Positions 13,049-25,048 of a DNA stretch of 64,000 nt are shown piece after piece (position 1 is the stretch's first letter; every line of letters starts with the position of its first letter). The translations under genes were made by a program, and so were the position numbers. The stretch covers positions 45,944,352-46,008,351 of the forward strand of contig JAAONU010000011.1 in NCBI GenBank assembly GCA_012932295.1, written 5' to 3'. Origin of the DNA: Cyclina sinensis (taxonomy: Eukaryota; Mollusca; Bivalvia; Venerida; Veneridae). The notes under the pieces were generated by a model, which had not been told where the DNA came from, ran no database searches, and saw only the letters and a program-made list of their open reading frames with translations.

Positions 13049-13989
13049 AGACCTATAATCGGAGCTTTAACATTTCTTATTTGTTTAGTCTTCTTAAAGT
13101 AGCAAAGTTTCCTTTAAAATAAAGCCATCAAATGAAATTGAAATTGTTTTGTCATAACACTGCGTCATTTGTTTGTTTCATACAGAAAAAAGCTTGTTGT
13201 CGCCGAGAAAGATCTGTTTCCGCAGTAATAAAACATATTCAATTTCATAAAAGAGTAAATTGACTACTATTTATCTTGAAAAAAGAAAAAGATCTTACCA
13301 GCACACATCCTAAGAAACTTCAGGCCTTGACACACTTTTCTTTCCCGTCAGAGGCGAGGTTCTCTCACGATCTTCACATTCCTCCACGCTGCGCGAATAC
13401 TGGTATGGAACCCAGGAAGCAATCATCGAGCGTGATGAAACTAAGTTGTAAGAACTTGTTTCGCAATCGATGTAAAATAAATGAGTCTAAACTAAACTAT
13501 TCTTTCAAGGGTGATTTAATCTTTTTTATCAAAACTCCGTTTTTGGAGATGTCCAAGCGTACATTTTTACACAAGATGAGAAACTGTCTTCAGATCTTCG
13601 CTAGAAATTAGTACATCCGTGTCCAAGACTTCCAAAACAAAAGCAATCTATCAACTCTGACCTTCAAGTGTGATCCAAGTTTATTGCAATTTTCATGCAT
13701 CAATGACCCATAAACATACAGGAGGTAGCAAGTAAATTCAGTACTGAAGTCTAATCGTTCTATTTTCATTATCTGAAAATTAATCTCTAGCCATTCCATT
13801 ACAATAACAATTCTCGCAGCATGAATCAGAAATCTTCCCAGCCGAAACCAAATAGGCGAGGTTAAATTACGGAACCATGTGTGATGGTGCGTTAAGGATC
13901 AGTTAATAACGACTAATGTGAATCTACGTTTTTTTTCTTTTCAAGCAACATATTGAATACTGGCCTGAAGTGCAAGTGTATTACAATTT
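13049..13989. other. Region upstream of the candidate gene, no repeat recognised
   Basis: On the minus strand a donor-like GTAAGATC at 13,292 and an acceptor-like GATTATAG just before the proposed ATG would allow a 5' UTR exon. No TATA box or other promoter element can be assigned with confidence. A plus-strand frame at 13,276-13,611 starts at TTG and has no support. Confidence 0.25.
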
Positions 13990-14277
13990 CTATCTATCTA
14001 TTTGAGCTTATCAATCGTCGGTACCAGTTCCCATATGACCGACTCCCCCTGAAGAGATTAGTTATTTTATGTTGTGGGATTTGTTCAAGATACAGAAAGC
14101 ATCCCATTCCAGAGACACCCCTGGTTCTTTTGCATGCTCAGTGTATAGCACTGACACATGGGACCTAGGTTCTCATCCGAAAGACTAATAGTAATGTTAG
14201 TTGAGGAGCGGAGGATCGAACTCGGGACCCCTGGTTTACCAGTCCAGCGCGTTACCACTGATCCACTTCAGCTCCTG
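13990..14277 (-). mobile_element. tRNA-derived SINE, copy on the minus strand
   Basis: Read on the minus strand it starts with a tRNA-like head: GTGGATCAGTGGTAACGCG resembles an A box and GAGTTCGATCC a B box, the internal RNA polymerase III promoter. A body of about 200 bp follows, then a tail of AT-rich short repeats (AAATAGATAGATAG). The whole unit matches 18,707-18,976 in the opposite orientation. The shared body, including CACTGAGCATG and TTTCTGTATCTTG, shows this is a SINE family and not a stray tRNA gene. Confidence 0.8.
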
Positions 14278-14737
14278 TATTACAATTTTGTATACACCAG
14301 TCTTTTTATAGCTGCAACCTCTGACAAATGCGTCAGGGCTCAGTGGTTAGAGCGTTGGTACGACTGAGTACGGACTGCACTCTTCAATTTGACCGCCGAC
14401 AGTTATACAGTTATATAAATGCAATGTATGAATAAGTGTATGTGTCCGACACTTGTACGCCTTTGGAATCTTCTGCGCCGACTTGATGCTCTACATCAAT
14501 GTTTTTTTTTCTTGTGTAAGGTAAAAGTCGAGAACATAGACCACGTCTAGATTTAACCTGTCTAGGAAAATCTGTTCTCTTTGTTTTCGTTCTGTTCTGT
14601 TTACTGGCATGGCTTAATCTGGAACTTGTTTGTTTTTGTCAACCCAGAAGTCACTGGCACTTCAACATTGCTATAAAGATTAAATGACTTAAACTGTTAC
14701 CTGCCATCACTCATGCGTGCCTAACATTCATTAATAT
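14278..14737. other. tRNA A-box-like fragment and unrecognised sequence
   Basis: GGGCTCAGTGGTTAGAGCG at about 14,338-14,356 strongly resembles the 5' part of a tRNA or a tRNA-derived SINE head. I see no matching B box at the expected distance, so it is a fragment at most. The remainder shows nothing recognisable. Confidence 0.35.
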
Positions 14738-15852
14738 TTGTGAAGTTAGATCAACATACGACATTCGACATTTGACATTAGCTGAAACGAATGTCGTATT
14801 AGCTCAACATTATACATTCGACTTTGGTAAAAGTCAGTGTTGTGCAAGCACGATATTCGAATTCGGAATTATTTGAAATCTTAATTTTGTGCTATCACGA
14901 AATTCGACATCAACGTTGAAATTTTGAATCATTTGCTTGAAATGTTGTGCTAGCACGACATTCTAAATTCGATTTTCTAATTTTGAAATCTTGAAATATA
15001 AATGTTGTGCCAGAACAACATTCGACGTACCGGTTTAACTTTCAAATTCTGAAAACACTTCAAATTTGAATGTTGTGCCAGCATGACATTCGACATACGA
15101 CATTCAAATTTTCGATCATTTGCTTTGACTGTTGTGCAAATACGACAATCGACATTCAGATTTTGAAATCTTGAAAGTTTAATGTTGTGCCAGGTCGACA
15201 TTCAACATATGATATTCGAATTTTAAATCGTTTTTTTAATATTTTGCTAGCATGACGACATTTGAATTTAAGGATATTTGCTTTCAATTTTTTGCCAGCA
15301 CGGCATTTGACAATAGAAAGTTGAAAATTTAATGTTGATCTAACACATTATTTGACATTCAACATTTGAAATTGAAACACTTGAAAATTGAATTTGTGTC
15401 TGCAGGAAACTTGAATTTCAAATTTTGAATCACTACGAAATTGAATGTTGTATATTTAAAATTGTTTTAAAAATCGAATGTCAAATGTCGTGATAGCTGT
15501 ACATTCAAAGCAAATGATTTAAAATTTGAATATAGTGTGTCGAATGTCGTGTTTACACAACTTCAATTTTCAGGATTTTAACATTTGAAAGTCGAATGTC
15601 TTGCTAGCACAACGTTCGAAAATTGAAAGTGTTGTATCTTATGTCGTGCTAGCGCAATATTTAACTTTTCAAGTGTGTCAGAACTCTTATGTCAAATGTT
15701 GTGCTAGCATATTCAAAGCAAATGATTCACAGTTTGAATGTCGAATGTCGTGATAACACAACACTGACTTTTTTCCGAAGACTTATGTCTGATATTGAGC
15801 TTATAGGACAGTCATTTCGGCGAATGTCAGATGTTGAGCCTACGTCTCACTC
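14738..15852. mobile_element. Foldback element of 1.1 kb made of a head-to-head minisatellite
   Basis: From about 14,745 to 15,420 a unit of about 60 bp recurs, built on TTGTGCTAGCACGACATTCG followed by AATTTTGAAATC. From about 15,430 to 15,850 the same unit recurs in the opposite orientation (CGAATGTCGTGCTAGCACAA). The outer 100 bp on each side also match as inverted copies, for example AAAGTCAGTGTTGTG on both ends. The whole can fold into one long imperfect hairpin. The unit core GCTAGC is itself palindromic. Exact ends and a target duplication are uncertain. No coding sequence. Confidence 0.7.
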
Positions 15853-17638
15853 ATCATTCAGAATATATAAAATACATGATTAAAGCACTACAGGTGATGA
15901 TGATAAGGCAGTTGTTGTTAATTTTCTTCTTGATACATGTCAATGACTTTGATTTTTGATACATGATATAGCGTGTTCTGCTTTGAATTCATTTTTGTTC
16001 TTTTTTTTCAGAGTAAGATATATTTAGATATGTCTTTTACTATAGAAATATAGTAAATGAACGAAAAGCAACGGAACAATAATTTATGCTATCTTACTCT
16101 GTCTTCACGCCATCGATTCAACGGGGAGTTTTTGTTAATAACGATTTTATTCAAAATATACGATTAAACTATTTCCTTCAAATTTATCCCGATAGCAGTG
16201 TGGATAAATATCATTCATTTAATTAATGGTTATAGTTGTGAATTAATTATGTGCCAGACAAAGCAAATGCATGTTGCAGCGTTTTTTCGTTTTTGTTTTT
16301 ATTCTTTTTTTTTTTATTTATTTATTTTTGTTTTGTTTTTTTTTGGTACCATTTTCTCTAAATAAAACTAGATTTTCTACCATCAGTTGGTAAGAAGTAC
16401 ACAGTCCGTCTACTTTTTATAACGTTATACTTTTGCCTGTAATTCAATGATTTTTATGGATATTGAAACATACTAATGAAATTCACATGTGATTTTATAA
16501 CAATTTTCTCAAGGCAATAAGCAGATCTTTATCTTGATGTAAACATTCATTCCCTGACCAGTGTAGATTGAAGATTTATTGCTCAGTGGTGTAATACCAT
16601 GTGGTGCGGTCAAGTATCACGTGGAGCCATGTCTGACCAAACGAGATAATTCGAAAAAAAGAGAAAAAATCTCATTTGAGGATCTTTTCAGTAGCAGATT
16701 AAGTAAACATTGAAATTCTTTTATCATTTTCTATACACGAGCACCTACAATACTTTCTGTATATGTAATACTATTATCACTAAAACTGTCTAGGCCTCAA
16801 ACCTTTATCAGTTTTCATTTAAATGAAAGTACATTTATCAGAACAGTTACGTATGAAAGGTTGCATAATATTAACATGTGTATTAAATTTAAGCGATCAG
16901 AGTGATAAACTATTTTTATAGATCTACAGATGTTAAATTTATTCCTGCTACCGAACTATGACACAACTGTTTATATTCTGATGAACCTGTTTCGTGCAAA
17001 ATTTTGGTTACGATATCTGTTCTGCGAAGAGTGATCTATAAACAATGCATTCAGGCAGCCGTGGCAGGATATCTAAAAGTCTAGAAGTTGGAATCTAGTA
17101 AACATGTTCTATTTTCGAAAACAAACTGTCTTACACAAGACGTGAAACATAACGGATATTCGTAATTCTACACACACACACACTCGCACACACACACACC
17201 GCACATACGTACACTCTGCCGTTGAATTGTTAGTGCATTTAAATAGACCATATGCAAGTGCGATTCGTACTCATATCGCCTCGATCATAAGTAGTTTTGT
17301 AAACCAAAGTCCAATGGGATCAATTTCCTGACGCGTTTGTCAGATGTTGTATCTATATACATTTTATAGATTTCAGTTCGTTTCGCGACCTCTACATGTT
17401 CGCACTAGTCGTCCCTCTACGCAGTAAGAAGTCAATTCACCACCCAAGAGTTTTCGATAGCAGAATTTGTTTCGATGAACGACAGTTTGGAATAATATAG
17501 CTAAAATTGTTGTTACTGAATACAAAATATTTTTTTAATTAATGCAAATTTACATTTTTTTAAATCAGTGCAAATTATTTTTAAATGAAAACAGTCACTG
17601 ATTCAAACTGATGGTTTTAGATTTAGTTTTAATCAATA
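15853..17638. other. Unrecognised sequence with simple repeats
   Basis: A T-rich tract lies at about 16,283-16,345 and an imperfect (CA)n microsatellite, interrupted by TCG and CCG, at 17,169-17,200. No gene or dispersed repeat is recognised in the rest. Confidence 0.5.
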
Positions 17639-17668
17639 GTCTCCAGGTCCGGATCCGGACCCGGAGAC
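17639..17668. repeat. 30-bp GC-rich near-perfect palindrome
   Basis: GTCTCCAGGTCCGGA joined to TCCGGACCCGGAGAC: the two halves are inverted copies with one mismatch (A opposite C at the seventh position). It stands out in AT-rich surroundings and lies 45 bp before a TTAA MITE. Its role is unknown. Confidence 0.85.
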
Positions 17669-17712
17669 TTTAATCTCTAGAAAATATCAATTTACATCAG
17701 GGACTTAATTAA

Positions 17713-18149
17713 AGCAACTGACTCACAGACGGGCCGACGATGGAAAAAAAGAAAATGTTTCTACATCTTGAAATTCTTGCTGTAATTGTGAAGAACATAT
17801 CTAAACTAAGTTACTGATTCATTTTTTGTTACAGAAAAACATCAAAATATAAAGTTTAACACACTTTTATCGCTAAAAAACTTACCCCGTTAGTCACGGG
17901 GTAGATACTTTAGTTATAACATTAATTTTGACGAAACTTTCAAACTAGACGATATGGCTTAGTGGTGTAGATCGTCGCTAGATATTTTACTGACCGAAAG
18001 GTCATGAGTTCGAATACTGGTTAAGTCAAAACTTTTGTTTTCAGTTTTCATGGTGTATAGAAGCATAATATCATGTTTTTTTCCATAGTATATTATTTTT
18101 TTTAAGTTTTAAAGAAAAAAAATCAGCAAAATTTTGTGAGTCAGTCGCT
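17713..18149 (+). mobile_element. TTAA-flanked MITE carrying a tRNA-like segment
   Basis: The element is flanked by TTAA at 17,709-17,712 and 18,150-18,153. Its ends are inverted: AGCAACTGACTCACAGAC on the left, AGCGACTGACTCACAAAA read from the right. Inside, 17,945-18,030 is tRNA-like, with ATGGCTTAGTGGTGTAGATC (A box region) and GAGTTCGAATAC (B box region). A small hairpin, TACCCCG...CGGGGTA, lies near 17,884. TTAA duplications are typical of piggyBac and Kolobok transposases; no transposase gene is present. The tRNA-like core inside inverted ends is shared in design with 49,642-50,070. Confidence 0.75.
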
Positions 18150-18153
18150 TTAA

Positions 18154-18706
18154 GGCCCTGTGGATAAGCCACTTCAGACTTCAAGCTATAAGATTTACAA
18201 ATATCGATATTCAAACCTCACATTTCAACTACCACGTGCATAACATTTTTTTTTGTATTGTGCTGCAATCTATTTGTTTATGAAAACTGTTCTGTAATTA
18301 CTAATAAAAGTCATAAAAACTGTGAAACAACAAAACCTTTCAAAAACAGTTTACTGTTTAGAAATATATTTGATAATGCTTTTAAGAGTAGTTTCAAATA
18401 ATAAAAAAGTGAATACTGTCTTCAAATTCATTACAGAGAAATAAACGAATTTATTCAGTTAATAAAAGAATAATTAAAAAAAACTGAACGCTTATGAATG
18501 CTGAAATGTACCAGAAAAGATAGTTCAAGCTAACCCTTGTCTTTTCAGCCTCTTTAACATTGTGCAATATCCCTTACGTATATATAAAGCCATCAATCCT
18601 GCTTGTTTATAAATATAAATCTGTCCTTTTTTGTCATCATTGTCGTTTAGCAATAGCAGTAAGCATTAGCTCTGGGCAGTATAAAGTGAATTAGATGTGA
18701 AATCAG
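18154..18706. other. AT-rich sequence, nothing recognised
   Basis: No gene, RNA or repeat is recognised between the TTAA MITE and the next SINE. Confidence 0.4.
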
Positions 18707-18976
18707 CAGAGCGAATCAGTGGGCCAGCGGTAACACGCTGGACTGGTTATTTAGGGGTCGCGAGATCGATCCCCCGCTGCTCTACTAGCATTACAAACTG
18801 TCTTCTGCACCTAGGTCCCGTATATCAGTGTTGTACACTGAGCATGTAAAAGAAACATGGTTGTCTCTGGAACGGGAAGCTTTCTGTATCTTGCACTATC
18901 CCCCACAACATAAATAACTAGTCTCTGCAGAGGACGTCGGTAAGGGTAGCCGGAATATAAACTCAAATAAATAGAG
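18707..18976 (+). mobile_element. tRNA-derived SINE, copy on the plus strand
   Basis: Same family as 13,990-14,277. The head contains GGCCAGCGGTAACACGCTGG (A box region) and GAGATCGATCCC (a degraded B box), then the shared body with CACTGAGCATG and TTTCTGTATCTTGCAC, and a tail AAATAAATAG. It shows more change in the promoter boxes than the other copy, so it is probably inactive. Confidence 0.8.
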
Positions 18977-19292
18977 GGTAAAACGTGAAATCGGCAAAAA
19001 ACAGTAAAAAGCAATAGCATTAAGTAAAACTTAAGTTGGCAGCATTAGTTCCTGGCACTAGCAGCAGGTAATGTGAATTTGTAAGTAGCAGTAGATAACA
19101 GTTGCAGAAGGTAAAACATGACATGACTGTCGGTTGATTACTCATGTACAAAATCAGGCCGGGACAGGACAGGGCGGGGTACAAATAAAAACAAAACATT
19201 TCTGTACTCTATTATTTTGATTATTTCTACAAAATATTAAGCGCACCCCATACAGTCAAAAAATAAGGAGGAAAAGAGAGCATTAATTCAAA
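18977..19292. other. Unrecognised sequence
   Basis: A short GC-rich patch (GGCCGGGACAGGACAGGGCGG at about 19,158) stands out; otherwise nothing is recognised. Confidence 0.4.
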
Positions 19293-21114
19293 CAAGAGGG
19301 CCATGATGGCCCTGGATCGCTCACCTGAGTACTTTGGCTGTAGGTTTGCTGTTAAGCAGTATTTCATTTTTTAATTGAAAATATATAAGTGCCTTCAAAC
19401 CAAATATGTAAAATATCAATCAATAAATAAAGGCTCTATGACAGAAAGTAGAAATATCTATTATAAGCTATGGTGACCTTGACCTCGACCCAGTGACCTC
19501 AAACCCTACACATGGGTAGAGGTCCATGCAAGGAACCTATATACTGAATATCAAAGATATTGGTCAATAAATGAAGGCTTTATGAGTTACAGTAGATAAA
19601 TCTATTTTTAGCCTCCGTGACCTTTATTCTTATCTAATAATGTGAACAACCAAACAAGCTTTCTGACAAACTGCCAGGATATTTGGACTGAAACAGTAGC
19701 CTCTAGAGCCTTAACAAGATATTTCTATTTTTGGGCTCTGTGACCTAGTTTTTTACCCCAGATGACCCATAATCGAACTTGACCTAGAAACCATCAAAAT
19801 AACCTTTCTGACCTATTTCCAGAATATTTGGGCTGAAAATGTTACCTGTAGAGTGTAAACAAGGTTTTTCCAAATTTAAGCTCTGTGACCTAGTTTTTGA
19901 CCCCAGATGACCCATATTCGAAATTGGGCTAGAAATCATTGATACAACCTTTCTGACATATTTCCAGGATATTTGGGCTGAAAATGTTACCTCTAGAGTG
20001 TTAACAAGGTTTTTCCATATTCAGGCTGTGTGACCTAGTTTTTGACCCCAGATGACCCATATTCGAACTTGAGCTAGAAATCATGGAAACAACCTTTCTG
20101 ACATATTTCTAGGATATTTGGGCTGAAAATGTTACCTCTAGAGTGTTAACAAGGTTTTTCCATATACAGGCTGTGTGACCTAGTTTTGGACCCCACATGA
20201 CCTATATTCCAACTTGAGCTAAAAATCATCTTAACAAGCTTTCTGACAGATTTTAGGAAATTTGGGCTAAAAATGTAGCCTCTAGAGTGTTAACAAGGTT
20301 TTACCATATTTGGGCTGTGTGACCTAGTTTTTGACCCCACATGACCCATATTCAAACTTGAGCTAGAAATCATCAAAACAACCTTTCTGACATATTTCCA
20401 GGATATTTTGGCTGAAAATGTTACCTCTAGAGTGATAAAAAGGTTTTTCCATATTTCGTCTCAGTGACCTAGTTTTTGACCCCAGATGACCCATATTCGA
20501 AATTGGGCTAGAAATAATCCAAATAACCTTTCTGACATATTACAAGGATATATGGGCTGAAAATGTTACCTCTTAAGTGTTTACAAGGTTTTTCCATATT
20601 TGGGCTCTGTGACCTAGTTTTTGACCCCAGATGACCCATATTCGAACTTGAGCTAGAAATCATGGAAACAACCTTTCTGACAAATTTCCAGATTATTTGG
20701 GCTGAAAATGTAGCCTCTAGAGTGTTAACAAGAATGTTCTATTTTTGGGCTCTGTGACCTAGTTTTTGACCCAGATGACCCATATTTGAACTTGAGCTAG
20801 AAATCATAGAAGCAACCTTTATGACAAATTTCCAGATTATTTGGGCTAAAAACATTACCTCTAGAGTGTTAACAAGATTTTTCTATTTTTGGGCTCCTTG
20901 ACCTAGTTTTTGATCCCATATGACCCATATTCGAACTCGTCCGAGTAATTACTGGGAAAAACAACCTGACCAAGTTTCGTGACAATTGGAGCAAAAATGT
21001 GACCAGTAGAGTGTTAACGAACTAAATGTGAACGGACGACGGACGACGGACGACAGACGACGGACATTCAACGATCCTAATAGCTCACCCTGAGCCAGCT
21101 CAGGTGAGCTAAAA
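19293..21114 (+). mobile_element. 1.8-kb bivalve-type repeat with internal 145-bp units
   Basis: The left end is CAAGAGGGCCATGATGGCCC followed by CGCTCACCTGAG; the right end is CAGCTCAGGTGAGCTAAAA, so CTCACCTGAG recurs inverted at the right edge. Between about 19,740 and 20,940 a unit of about 145 bp repeats roughly nine times. It is recognised by GTGACCTAGTTTTTGACCCC, then GATGACCCATATTCGAACTT, then GATATTTGGGCTGAAAATGT. Just before the right end is a run of GGACGAC. I know this kind of element as abundant in bivalve genomes. No open frame persists through the units. Confidence 0.75.
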
Positions 21115-22868
21115 AATGATGAATAAAAGAATAATTCAAAACAATTTACAAAAACAACGCCTTGAAAAGGTCAATGGCAAAATATTTGCCACTAGGGGTT
21201 AAACCAAGTTCTAGGTTGCACCAACCTCAAACATGCCCAAACAGGTTCTCCTAAGGACAATCATGTACGAGTTGTCTTGGCGATTTAACCCCAACCCACC
21301 CGTCAACTCGACAATGTTGCATGCAACAAATGAACACTGTCCAAATGCCAATATATTGTAAAGAAACATGTGTTTATATAATTACTTCTTAAACTATTAG
21401 TTTTTTTTATTTCATAGGAAATAGACCTTTAATTTCTTATGCAGAACATTCTCGGGTAATTTCAAGGTATGTTCCTTTAACCTCGTAACGATATACATTT
21501 AATATATTTTTATGTAGACCAGTGATTAATGTTACCATAGTGCATCAGAAAAAAAACTCGGACAGCCTCCTCAATGAGGTTTCAATATGATAAAAATACT
21601 TGAATCCAATAAATCGACGTTCATTGCTAACATAAAAAAAAACATAATATGGGAAATGTTTATGCCATAGCACTTGAATTATTTGTACTTCTCAAGTTCA
21701 AGAGCCTGGTCAAAAAACATCATGTGTTTTAACACTGTATTTTATCAGTTACTTATATCAATGGTATTCGTTGGCATGTTTGTTTTTCTTCAATGTTACA
21801 CGTAACGCATCTTTCGGTCATATGTACATTGCCTGTATGAACTAGGGATCAACAGAAAAATATAAAGAACCATGCCTTACTGTCATTTTAAACTTACGTC
21901 TTTTATTTTGGTACAAAAATCTATTTTGGTACAAAATCACTAGGCGGCGGTGCTGCAGGCTATCAAAGAATGGGCTGTAATAAGAATAATAATATTTTTC
22001 AGAAGAGTTTGCATTTACATGGTAAATATAATAAAACAATAGTAGTTTCGGTACCTAGACTACAACATGAACGTTGCCCGACTCTACGACAAAAAGCCAG
22101 ACCCAATTATGTTGTTGTGAAAAAATCATGGATTTGTGGCTCTCTGCCTTCGAAGCAGGACAGTTTTAATAGCCCATATCAAATCACAGGGCAATAAACA
22201 AACAGTTTATCTCTCTTAACATCTCAATAGAAGATGGTAACTGGTGTCTGGCTGTAGTTAATTAAACCCAGCTGATTGTTATCAGTCAACATAATGCAAG
22301 TACAGCTTAAAACTTAGAAATGATAACTTCTTTCTCTACACATCAAATAGGACTTTTGCTTTTTAGTCAATAATTTATAAGAACATAGAATGTCTGTATA
22401 AACCTCTGGTATTTATTTATGTAAAACAATAACAGAATTAAAGTAAAAGCTAAAATTTTAAACACCTGTTAATTGTTCTAGGACAAAATTTAATTTGTTC
22501 AAAAGGGAGATACTGCTTTATCAAATATTACAAAAAGTGGATATCTGATAAAAACCTTTAAAAACAATATTTCATAATAAGTTTTGTATAAAATGGAAAA
22601 TGGAAAAGCTACGGCATGCTGACATAAGTGCTGGTAAAATAGTACTACAAATAATAGTACATTTTTTTGTATGAAAGCACCCACTTAATAAGTAATATAT
22701 AATAAAACCCAAACAGATACTGGATACGTGAGGAATGACATATTTAATATAAATTCATCATATATTAACAGCCTTTTTGTTTTTACAAAACCATTCTAGA
22801 TTTATCAGTTTCAAGTTTAGTACGGCAGATTTTAAAATGAAGTAAATAAGATACGAGAAATATTTTAC
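21115..22868. other. Unrecognised sequence
   Basis: Nothing is firmly recognised. A frame at 21,970-22,197 (plus) begins next to a CTGCAG|GC acceptor-like site and runs 75 codons to TAA, but no donor, homologous copy or domain supports it. The sequence near 21,180-21,330 (GGTTAAACC, TTTAACCCC) has the look of an old dispersed repeat. Confidence 0.3.
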
Positions 22869-23850
22869 AGACACAAATGCCCCCGAAACAAGGAAAAGGT
22901 CACCGTCATAGTATCTTATAACTTGATGTTACCTTGAACATTTGTGCCCCAAAAATTGCAGTCTGTGAAAACTAGAACTGCCACTGTCCTAGCGTCAATA
23001 CCTCCGCATGTCGCTTTTTCAGTAGGGTATTGATATATGGGAGCATATTACTTTGTGCCCCGGACTAGAATAAAGCATGAATAATTTAAAAAGGGCAATA
23101 ATTCCAAAATTATGCAAAAATGGTTATGGTTCTTTTTTAGGCAGTGCACTTTTTCTCAATTAGAGCTATTTATCTATGAAATTTCAAGTTGATACCTTCA
23201 ATAGCTTGTGAGTTATGCCCCGGACAAACAAAACCCGACAGCTCCAAAATTATGTAAAAGAAAGTTATCGTTCTTTAGCACTGCACTTCTCCTCAATGAG
23301 ATCTATTTATCTATGAAATTTCAAATTGATGACTCCAATGCTTTTTGAGTTATGCCCCTGACAAAAATTAGGTATGAAACATACCAAAAGGCAATAATTA
23401 TAAAATTATGCCAAAGAGAGTTATGGTTCCTCGGCACTGCACTTTTCCCCGATCAGATCTATTTATCTGTGAAGTTTCAAGTTGATATCTCCAATACCTT
23501 TTGAGTAATGTCCCGGAAAGGGTGATTTTTCAAAATGTAAGTGTGCTGGAGTTATGGTTCTTGTGTGTTGCACTTCGCCTCATCACCAACAACCTATATT
23601 CAAAGTTTGAAGCCAATCCCATGTATACTTTGTGAGAAAATGGCCGGAAAAGAAAAAATGAAGAGGGGATATAACTCAAGAATTAGCATGGTCAGAGTAA
23701 TGGCTTTCATGCGCCGCACTTTACCTCATCACCATCAAGCTATATTCCAAGTTTGATGTCAATGCCTTCTATACTTATGCTCCGGACAGATTGGGGAAAG
23801 ACGGACGGACAGAAAATTCGATTACTATATGCCTCCCTTCGGTAGCATAG
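22869..23850 (+). mobile_element. About 1-kb bivalve-type repeat with internal tandem units
   Basis: It opens near ACACAAATGCCCCCGAAAC and closes with GACGGACGGACAG and TATGCCTCCCTTCGGTAGC. Internal units of about 150-170 bp repeat at least three times, with the landmarks GGCAATAATTCCAAAATTAT, GAGCTATTTATCTATGAAAT and GAGTTATGCCCCGGACA. It resembles repeats common in bivalve genomes. Frames inside it (for example 23,541-23,756) are by-products of the repeat. Confidence 0.65.
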
Positions 23851-24459
23851 AAATAACATTGCAATTTAAGCTACTGATGCTTTTGCCTAAAATGATTTCT
23901 TTAAAATTGAAGAGAGGTAAATATACAGTGTAATTTCATCCTTCTCTTCCCCTTAAAATGCAAGATAAATGTCTTGTCTCTAGCAGGAGTCAGATCCATG
24001 CAATTCCAGTCATTGAAACAGTGGTTAACTATATAACAGCTTAATCACAAAGCAACAGTGCATCGACTTTTGAATTTGGTGCATGAATTTGGTGCATGAA
24101 ATATAGATATTTCCTCCACTACGACTACCAAGGTAAAGATTTATCAATAAAAGTATGAAAAGGTTTGAATTATGATGTGTTTCAACAAGCCAACGGCTAC
24201 TCATGTGCTTTTCATAATAACAACTTCAATGCCTATAAATATTTTCCTTTTTATGCACGTTTAAATGATCAGTGTGTTAATCACTATAACGTAACATGTG
24301 CTATACAGAGGTGAAGTAAATAAAAACAAAACATGGTGTCAGATTCAGTGAAAGTAGCAGCTTTCCATTCTTAACATTCTTGAAAGCAGCAGCTTTCCTT
24401 TGGTTTCTAAAATTTTACTCTATATCAGCTGAAGGAAGTAGAGAGTATACTCCTGCTCC
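23851..24459. other. Unrecognised sequence
   Basis: A short direct duplication, TTTGGTGCATGAA, occurs at about 24,076-24,101. Nothing else is recognised. Confidence 0.4.
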
Positions 24460-25048
24460 TTCTAGTAGTTTTCCACATGTCTCTTCACAAATGACGCATA
24501 ATTTAAACATGTAGAGCAAATGTGCCTTTGTTATTTCCCTTATTCATAAATTCATGATAGTCTGGCCTGATTCTTCTGAAATCTGCATTGAACTAATTGA
24601 TTTGATATCTTGTTCTGCTAAGGTGGGACTCTGAAGGAATTTACAATTAAATACTATTTGAAAACCTACAGTTTGACGCCTGATGTATTTTGTCGCAATG
24701 GTAATGTGTTCTACTGACAGAAGCCTTTTTCATTCTGAAAATTCAACACCTCTCATGTATTTGTAAATGCGAAGAAGGCCAGCATCTTTATATGCACTTA
24801 TAAGAATTGTATTCTTTGATTTTCTCAGATGCAAGATAGGAAATGCTGCAAGAAATTGATGGCACTTCTGTTTCTTTTTCTGGTTTGAATGAATTTGCTC
24901 CAATTTTGTTGTCATTTGCAAATGGTATTTTCATATTGCTTTTCCGACCTTCAAGATTTGTCTTGATTAGAATAACATCTAAAATCACTTGCAGCTTTAA
25001 AATGCCATAATCTCTCCCAATAACTGGTGGAGGAAGCCTAGTTATCAT
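24460..25048 (-). pseudogene. Possible decayed coding sequence, family unknown
   Basis: On the minus strand two overlapping frames read like one protein broken by a frameshift. The first (from 25,048) begins MITRLPPPVIGRDYGILKLQ and continues to about 24,880. The second continues to 24,730 with FLAAFPILHLRKSKNTILIS and ends YMRGVEFSE. Further down, fragments such as SMQISEESGQTIMNL appear between stops. Composition is more protein-like than the surroundings, but I recognise no domain. It may belong with the pseudogene at 26,135-26,930, separated from it by about 1 kb. Confidence 0.3.

Noticed and set aside
13276..13611. Plus-strand frame of 111 codons
   Set aside because: It starts at TTG, has no domain, and overlaps a donor-like site on the other strand. 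There is no independent support.
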